DNA of 12,097 bases, from contig MU070408.1 of the NCBI GenBank assembly GCA_002284615.2, positions 31,041 through 43,137 of the forward strand, given 5' to 3'. The position numbers and the translations under genes were made by a program. The DNA comes from Dunaliella salina. Its lineage: Eukaryota; Chlorophyta; Chlorophyceae; Chlamydomonadales; Dunaliellaceae. Shown piece by piece: positions 8,496 to 12,097 of this stretch (the first letter of the stretch is position 1; the number at the start of each line of letters is the position of its first letter). The notes under the pieces were generated by a model that saw only the letters and a list, made by a program, of their open reading frames with translations, was not told the origin of the DNA and made no database searches.

Positions 8496-9460
8496 CGACA
8501 AAGCGGCAAGCGCAAGTCCAAAGGAAAGAGAGGAAGGGGGGTGCACACAAGACACGCACGCACCTACTCACCAAGGCAAGAAAAGCAGACACAAGGACCA
8601 ACTGCTCTAAGAGGTGAGTCTCAGGGCCGAGTTCAAGTTTTGGTCAGAAGCAATGAAAGGATGGTCCTGGGGGAGAGCGTTGGCCAAGGAAGACTGTCCC
8701 CCTTGGCACGCTAAAAAATCTTTCAAACCCTCTACCAAGAAGTCCTGAGCTTGCTCCTGAAGGTCCTGTGAGATGTCATACCGAAGTTTCCACACCGAGT
8801 TCAGAGAGCACAGACAAACCATCCACCAAACACGCTCGTCCACGTCAGGGCAAGGAGGCACAAGCAACCACACATGCTTGGGGAGCACGGGAGTGCCAGG
8901 GGGCAGGTTCCTAGCCAGGACATCCACTACCGCTTGGGCACGGGGACGTGACCAAAAGACATGCTCCCTCTGCTGAAGTGCAAGCACTTCACAGCCGGCT
9001 GCATCTGCAGCTCGCCAACCACACACACACGCCGAACCTCTGGCCCAGGCGATACCGTATGACCATGGCCCCCTGCACCTGAAACCCCATGCAAGAGCAA
9101 CCGCCACCAGATCTCCTTCCACATATTTTCCCAACGGAGCCTCCACACCTCATTGATCCTGCTAGGGAGGTCCTGGACGAGGTGGTTGGCTTGGGGAGAT
9201 GGGTCAAGTGCAGGCAGGGAGGCTGAGGCGAGAGAAACAGCGGAGCAGGCTTATTGGAGCCAGGCTGCTTGCCTAGCTGCTCGCTCCGAGGAGAGCTGGA
9301 GAGCCGTCACTCGCCAGACCGTGAAGCCTTTGGAAGAGAGGCTGAGGTGGCCCTATGCGGTGTGCCAATGGAGAGGTCCCTGGCCTGAGCGGACCAGCCA
9401 CCCAGGTGCATCTTGAAGAATTGGAATATAAGTTGGTATTGAAGGCATGTTTGTGTGTGT
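8491..9460 (-). mobile_element. LINE copy E: zinc-finger (zf-RVT-like) C-terminal part and 3' UTR
   Basis: The minus strand from about 9450 reads DAPGWLVRSGQGPLHWHT, passes stops at 9353-9355 and 9251-9253, and continues with EVWRLRWENMWKEIWWRLLL (near 9150-9090). After one frameshift near 9065 the frame runs to a TAG at 8607. It holds CVCGW, then REHVFW, then PKHVWLLVPPCPD and VWWMVCLCSLNSVW. W-R-L-x-W-E-N, C-x-C-G-W and H-x-F-W followed by H-V-W-L-L is the pattern of the region after RT in chlamydomonad LINEs. The usual last zinc ligand after H-x-F-W (FWxC) is Arg here. The 3' UTR extends to about 8491, shown by its match to copy E' at 5079-5190. No RT palm is visible to the right, so the copy is 5'-truncated. 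It belongs to a different family from copies A-D. Confidence 0.78.
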
Positions 9461-9894
9461 ACAGTGTATCTGTCCGAAACTTTATCACATTAATTTGCTG
9501 TTTAAGCGTAACCTCAGGATTTTCCTAAAAAGAGTTGCTGATTCCTTGTAAGCAAGTTGACCTAGAGTGTTGCGAGCGCAGGCGCCGACCCCCTCGTTGC
9601 CTATTATGCCAGAGTGGGCTTTGACTTTGTGAAATGGTTAGGGTGGGGGGAATGTTGTAATATGGACGATATAGCGTGAATAATCTCCGCATGCAGGTGG
9701 TACCTCATGCACATCGGATTCAGGGTTTGTTCTGAAATCTGGGAGAAGCAGGATGCACTATCAGAGGCAAAGTCAGTTTGCGCTTGTTAGAGTTCCACAA
9801 GAATAGGTGGAAGTGTGTCTCAGGCTTTGAATTTTGAATCTCAACGCATGGATAACAACTCGCCAAGGGGCTACCGAGGTAGATCAACTACCGT
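9461..9894. other. Unassigned stretch
   Basis: I see no gene, repeat or motif I can name. There is a G-run at 9645-9650 and no open frame worth reporting. Confidence 0.4.
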
Positions 9895-9985
9895 CATGTC
9901 ATGGCTCCCTGGTCAAAGGTGCGGAGGGCGTCAGCAAAGAGGAGGTCCCCGGATTGAGTCCTTGTGGTCAGGGTGCAAAATTAGC
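9895..9985 (+). repeat. Possible second tRNA-like (SINE) head
   Basis: On the plus strand GAGGTCCCCGGATTGAGTCC (9942-9961) holds a B-box-like GGATTGAGTCC. An A-box-like TGGTCAAAGGTG starts 41 bases upstream, at 9910. The sequence shares GAGGTCC-x-x-GGRTTGA-x-TC with the SINE-like segment at 4140-4295, and both are followed by a CG(G/T)TGGG-GATT-like string. Stem pairing is poor, so this is a weak call: a decayed relative of the first segment, or chance. Confidence 0.25.
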
Positions 9986-10490
9986 CCTCCGACGGTGGGA
10001 TTCAGATGGGAGGCTTTTTCCTTAATGTACGCAGCCGAGCAGCAAGCCTAAAATCGTTCTTTCTTTTACACCCCGCCAGAAGCTCACTGGTTATTTCTCG
10101 TTGGCTCCTTGCTTTCTTGCTAGATCTGCCACAGCTTGCCACACAGTGTGTACCTTCTGGCTTTTCCCAAGCTAGCTACCTTGATAGGGTTAGGGAAACT
10201 TTTCATCATGCGTGCATCCTGACTAGGTTGTATGCCATTATTTCCTGTGTTTATTCTTTTTTCTTTATCTTCCTCAATTGAATGTTCGAGTTCATCCTGA
10301 ATGCTGATTTTTAACTGAATCCCATCATTTTCACCCTGCCAGGGTCATTGATCCCCGCACTTCTTTCCAAGCCCTCGAGAGATAGGGGCCCACGATGGTC
10401 AGGCTAAGACACCTCTGATCCTTATCAATCAGTGAAGGCCAATTTCTTGGCAAAGGTATCTGTAAGATGATAAAGGGTGACAAATGTTGA
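9986..10490. other. Unassigned stretch downstream of the aminotransferase gene
   Basis: A plus-strand open frame at 10006-10281 has hydrophobic, Phe- and Leu-rich ends but no known motif, no credible start context and no homologue I recognise. I see nothing else. Confidence 0.35.
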
Positions 10491-10495
10491 TTACA
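10491..10495 (-). promoter_or_regulatory. Candidate TGTAA poly(A) signal
   Basis: TGTAA on the minus strand (TTACA on the plus strand) lies about 240 bases past the aminotransferase stop. TGTAA is the usual polyadenylation signal in chlorophyte algae such as Chlamydomonas. It is the first TGTAA I find after the stop. A pentamer occurs easily by chance, so the call is tentative. Confidence 0.35.
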
Positions 10496-10737
10496 TATTG
10501 TTTGGAGTGCTCATTTATGGTCCAAATATTGCAAGAGATTTCAAACAAGTGAATGAAAGTGAAAAAATGCATGATGGACATTTGAGGCTGCAAGCAGTGG
10601 GTGACCTCTGTCGCAAACCAGCACTCCCCTATCAGACCAAAGTGGAAGTCAACCTGTAAGCCCTGCGACAATGTCATGCCTCAGCTCGCGCAACATTGAA
10701 TGCAGAAAAATTCATAAAATATCAGTCTCTTTGCTCT

Positions 10738-10902
10738 TCAATGCCTGCCTGAAATAGCATGCTTCAGCGCGGCATCGAATGCTGATAGTGCTTCATCCAC
10801 CTCGTCAGGAGATACAGTAAGTGGGGGCAAAAAGCGTACAGTTTCCCGCGGTCCAGCAGTCATGAGCAGGACGTTCTGCTTAGCCGCAGATCGCACCACA
10901 GC
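10738..10902 (-). CDS. 4-aminobutyrate aminotransferase, last coding exon
   Basis: This is the C-terminal exon of a class-III PLP-dependent aminotransferase. GABA aminotransferase moves the amino group of GABA to a keto acid in GABA breakdown. A pyrimidine-rich tract ending CCCACACAG (10903-10911) is a good acceptor. The exon opens in phase 0 with AVVRSAAKQNVLLMTAG, then PRETVRFLPPLTVSPDEVDE, and ends ALKHAISGRH before a TGA at 10738-10740. The R-E-T-(V/I)-R-F-L-P-P-L motif is diagnostic. Its second Arg corresponds to the substrate-carboxylate Arg of E. coli GabT (Arg398). The sequence is clean, with no stop or frameshift, and the end is where the family normally ends. An acetylornithine or other class-III aminotransferase is possible, but TAGPRETVRFLPP favours the GABA type. 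Confidence 0.88.
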   Translation of the reverse strand, partial: AVVRSAAKQNVLLMTAGPRETVRFLPPLTVSPDEVDEALSAFDAALKHAISGRH

Positions 10903-10921
10903 CTGTGTGGGAAAAAAGGCA

Positions 10922-11093
10922 GGGATATAGAACATAGTGAGAAAACCTAAAGCCCAGATGGATGAGATCTGATTCAAGCGTCGCACTCAGCAAGAAAGAA
11001 GAGGAGGGGGATATAGAACATGGTGAGAAAAACAAACCTCCAGATGGATGAGATCTGATTCAGGTGTTGCACTCGGCAAGAAAGAAGAGGAAG
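10922..11093. repeat. 86-bp tandem duplication in the last intron
   Basis: There are two units, 10922-11007 and 11008-11093, each starting GGGATATAGAACAT and ending in a purine-rich GCAAGAAAGAAGAGG string, with about ten mismatches between them. The central CAGATGGATGAGATCTGATTCA is identical in both. The repeat lies wholly inside the intron between the last two exons, about 20 bases from the last exon's acceptor, and does not touch the splice site. Confidence 0.9.
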
Positions 11094-11198
11094 CAAGCGC
11101 ATAATCCCTCAAGGATTAGAAGTTCACACAGGTTCCATCAGAATCTGTCCCATGATTGAGAATGGGTCACATAACGTAGCCCTTCCTGCATATCAAGA

Positions 11199-11338
11199 AA
11201 GGTCAGACCAAGTACACAATAAACCAAAATGCAGGCCACAGCTGCAAGACCAGGTGGTGAAAAGCCATCTAGGCCTGCCATCGGGTGCGTCCCCAGCTCC
11301 ACACCCACCATTTATCCACGTCCTTGCATATCTATGAT
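11199..11338 (-). pseudogene. Degenerate tandem copy of the middle aminotransferase exon
   Basis: This segment matches 11346-11487 with an offset of about 147-150 bases. It covers the 3' two-thirds of the real exon plus the start of the following intron. On the minus strand it reads GRG-stop-MVGVELGTHPMAGLDG and SPPGLAA, against GRGLMVGVELGHPSIGLDG and SPPPGLAA in the real exon. The TTG codon of the original is TAA here. The donor GTGAGC has become GTGGCC. One codon has been gained without shifting the frame. It sits downstream of the real exon, inside the intron, and is most simply a dead exon duplicate that is spliced out. Confidence 0.88.
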
Positions 11339-11389
11339 AAGAGTGCTTAGATCGAGTACAGGATAAACCAAAAAGTAAGATCTGCTCAC

Positions 11390-11517
11390 TGCTGCAAGAC
11401 CAGGCGGTGGCGAGCCATCTAGGCCTATTGATGGATGCCCCAGCTCCACGCCCACCATCAAACCACGTCCTCGCACATTTTTGATACACTTTTGCCGGCT
11501 GGCAATGTCGACTAGGC
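11390..11517 (-). CDS. 4-aminobutyrate aminotransferase, internal exon
   Basis: The exon has an acceptor CATCACGCAG (ending at 11518) and a donor GCA|GTGAGC (11389-11384). It is 128 bases long and takes two bases to complete a Gly codon with the preceding exon. It reads GLVDIASRQKCIKNVRGRG, then LMVGVELG. The string VRGRGLMVGVEL is highly conserved in GabT-type enzymes, in the small C-terminal domain. The segment GHPSIGLDGSPPPGLAA fills the variable loop before the last exon. Phase matches on both sides (in: 1, out: 0), which supports the splice sites. The 3' part has been duplicated into the following intron. Confidence 0.87.
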
Positions 11518-11708
11518 CTGCGTGATGCACATGTACGCAGATTCAATTGTTTTCCGTCCATCTTGGTTGGTCAACAAAATGCATGGTTCCCATAACAAAA
11601 TCCGTGAGACCCAGACAGTAAGCATGAGGGGCTCTGCCTGCTTTCTGGCGTAAGCTGCACGTTGCTGGAAGCCCCACTTTTCAAACGCTGGACTTTCGCA
11701 AGACTTGC
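11518..11708 (-). other. Intron with GC-AG borders
   Basis: The exon upstream ends ...CTCATGCAAG and the intron opens GCAAGT, the preferred donor of the rare GC-AG class. It ends CGCAG at 11518. The length is 191 bases. Splicing here joins LMQ and LVDIASR through a Gly codon made of G plus GC and keeps the conserved frame. I saw no nearby GT donor that also keeps the frame, though I did not check this exhaustively. Confidence 0.7.
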
Positions 11709-11826
11709 CTTGCATGAGCTGGTTGCCTCGTTGCTTTGCATTTTCCAAACAGTTCTCCTCAATGATGGTGTCTATGGTGGCTGTTGCTGCTGCCAGACAC
11801 ACAGCATTGCCGCCATATGTTCCACC
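11709..11826 (-). CDS. 4-aminobutyrate aminotransferase, upstream exon
   Basis: The acceptor AAATGTACAG (ending at 11827) opens the exon in phase 0 with GGTYGGNAVCLAAATATIDT, followed by IIEENCLENAKQRGNQLMQ. It is 118 bases long and leaves one base for the next codon. G-G-T-Y-x-G-N is the conserved segment whose Thr contacts the PLP phosphate from the partner subunit of the dimer; A-x-A-T-I-D is typical of GabT enzymes. The PLP lysine and the large-domain exons must lie to the right of the window. With the two later exons it gives 136 residues, about the last third of a normal 420-500 residue enzyme. No signal for an organelle can be judged from this end. Confidence 0.88.
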
Positions 11827-12009
11827 CTGTACATTTGAGGACAATGAATAGAGAGGGAAACATCTTTGAACAATGCCAAAAACCTTCCGCCCGACAGATC
11901 AAGCACATTTTCATACAGCATTCAAATCTAGGCTGCCCAGAGCAGGCTTGCCACCTCATGTTATAATTCACATGAGAAAAACAATGTAATGAAATGGAGG
12001 CAGAACACA

Positions 12010-12011
<2 letters not shown>
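11827..12011 (-). other. Part of an upstream intron
   Basis: Non-coding sequence lies between the exon at 11709-11826 and the microsatellite. It contains the branch-point and acceptor region, with a modest pyrimidine content next to CCTCAAATGTACAG. No further exon with aminotransferase similarity is visible up to the window edge. Confidence 0.55.

Positions 12012-12097
<86 letters not shown>
12012..12097. repeat. (CA)n microsatellite, 43 pure repeats, cut by the window edge
   Basis: Uninterrupted CA dinucleotides run from 12012 to the last base (86 bases), so the true array is longer. On the gene's sense strand this is (TG)n within an intron, about 185 bases upstream of an exon acceptor. The absence of interruptions suggests an actively mutating locus. 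The long Cys-Val open frame it creates on the minus strand is not a gene. Confidence 0.98.

Noticed and set aside
8165..8555. Leu-, Cys- and Pro-rich hydrophobic open frames resembling membrane proteins
   Set aside because: They run through the 35-bp minisatellite and the copy E 3' UTR; the periodic composition explains them.
10477..10659. Plus-strand open frame of 60 codons
   Set aside because: It has no known motif and lies opposite the probable 3' UTR of the aminotransferase gene.
11199..11338. Mutually exclusive alternative exon of the aminotransferase
   Set aside because: An in-frame TAA and loss of the GT donor context make productive use unlikely. It is kept as a degenerate duplicate.
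11759..12094. Minus-strand open frame starting with a long Cys-Val repeat
   Set aside because: It is a by-product of the (CA)n microsatellite. Only the part near 11762-11826 is coding, and in the aminotransferase frame.

Overview
The window looks like a repeat-rich nuclear region of a eukaryote, most likely a green alga of the Chlamydomonadales type. Three things point there: the non-LTR retrotransposon fragments resemble chlamydomonad families, the one real gene is split by short introns (one apparently of GC-AG type), and a TGTAA element, the usual algal poly(A) signal, lies downstream of its stop. Base composition is moderate and low-complexity DNA is abundant. A Dunaliella-like genome would fit, but this is recognition by eye, not a search result. 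Nothing bacterial or phage-like was seen.

Layout, left to right. 1-3594 holds two decayed LINE copies on the minus strand: copy B (1 to about 640, cut by the window edge) and copy A (about 620-3594: APE-type endonuclease, linker, reverse transcriptase, post-RT region). About 3600-5010 is mostly unassigned, with a tRNA-derived SINE-like segment at 4140-4295. At 5015-5276 lies the 3' tip of a plus-strand LINE (copy E') with a 12-A tail. 5750-6400 is an array rich in the palindromic 11-mer TCTGANTCAGA, including a duplication with an offset of about 421 bp. 6400-6930 (copy D) and 7283-8330 (copy C) are two 3'-terminal LINE fragments on the minus strand. C carries a CCHC knuckle followed by a PD...E-x-K restriction-like endonuclease. 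8339-8495 is a 35-bp minisatellite. 8491-9460 (copy E) is the 3' part of another LINE family on the minus strand. 9460-10490 has no gene I can name.

The right end (10491 to the edge, minus strand) contains the last three recognisable coding exons of a class-III PLP aminotransferase, best read as 4-aminobutyrate (GABA) aminotransferase: 11826-11709, 11517-11390 and 10902-10738. They join in frame into 136 residues ending at TGA. The second intron carries a degenerate tandem copy of the middle exon and an 86-bp tandem duplication. The upstream intron runs into a (CA)43 microsatellite at the window edge.

The most interesting reading is that the A/B fragments (APE endonuclease plus RT) and the C/D fragments (CCHC plus restriction-like endonuclease) may be the two ends of one dual-endonuclease family, the Dualen/RandI type described from Chlamydomonas. 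No single copy here carries both ends, so this remains a hypothesis. All retroelement copies are dead, with frameshifts, stops and lost catalytic residues. The only gene that looks functional is the aminotransferase.
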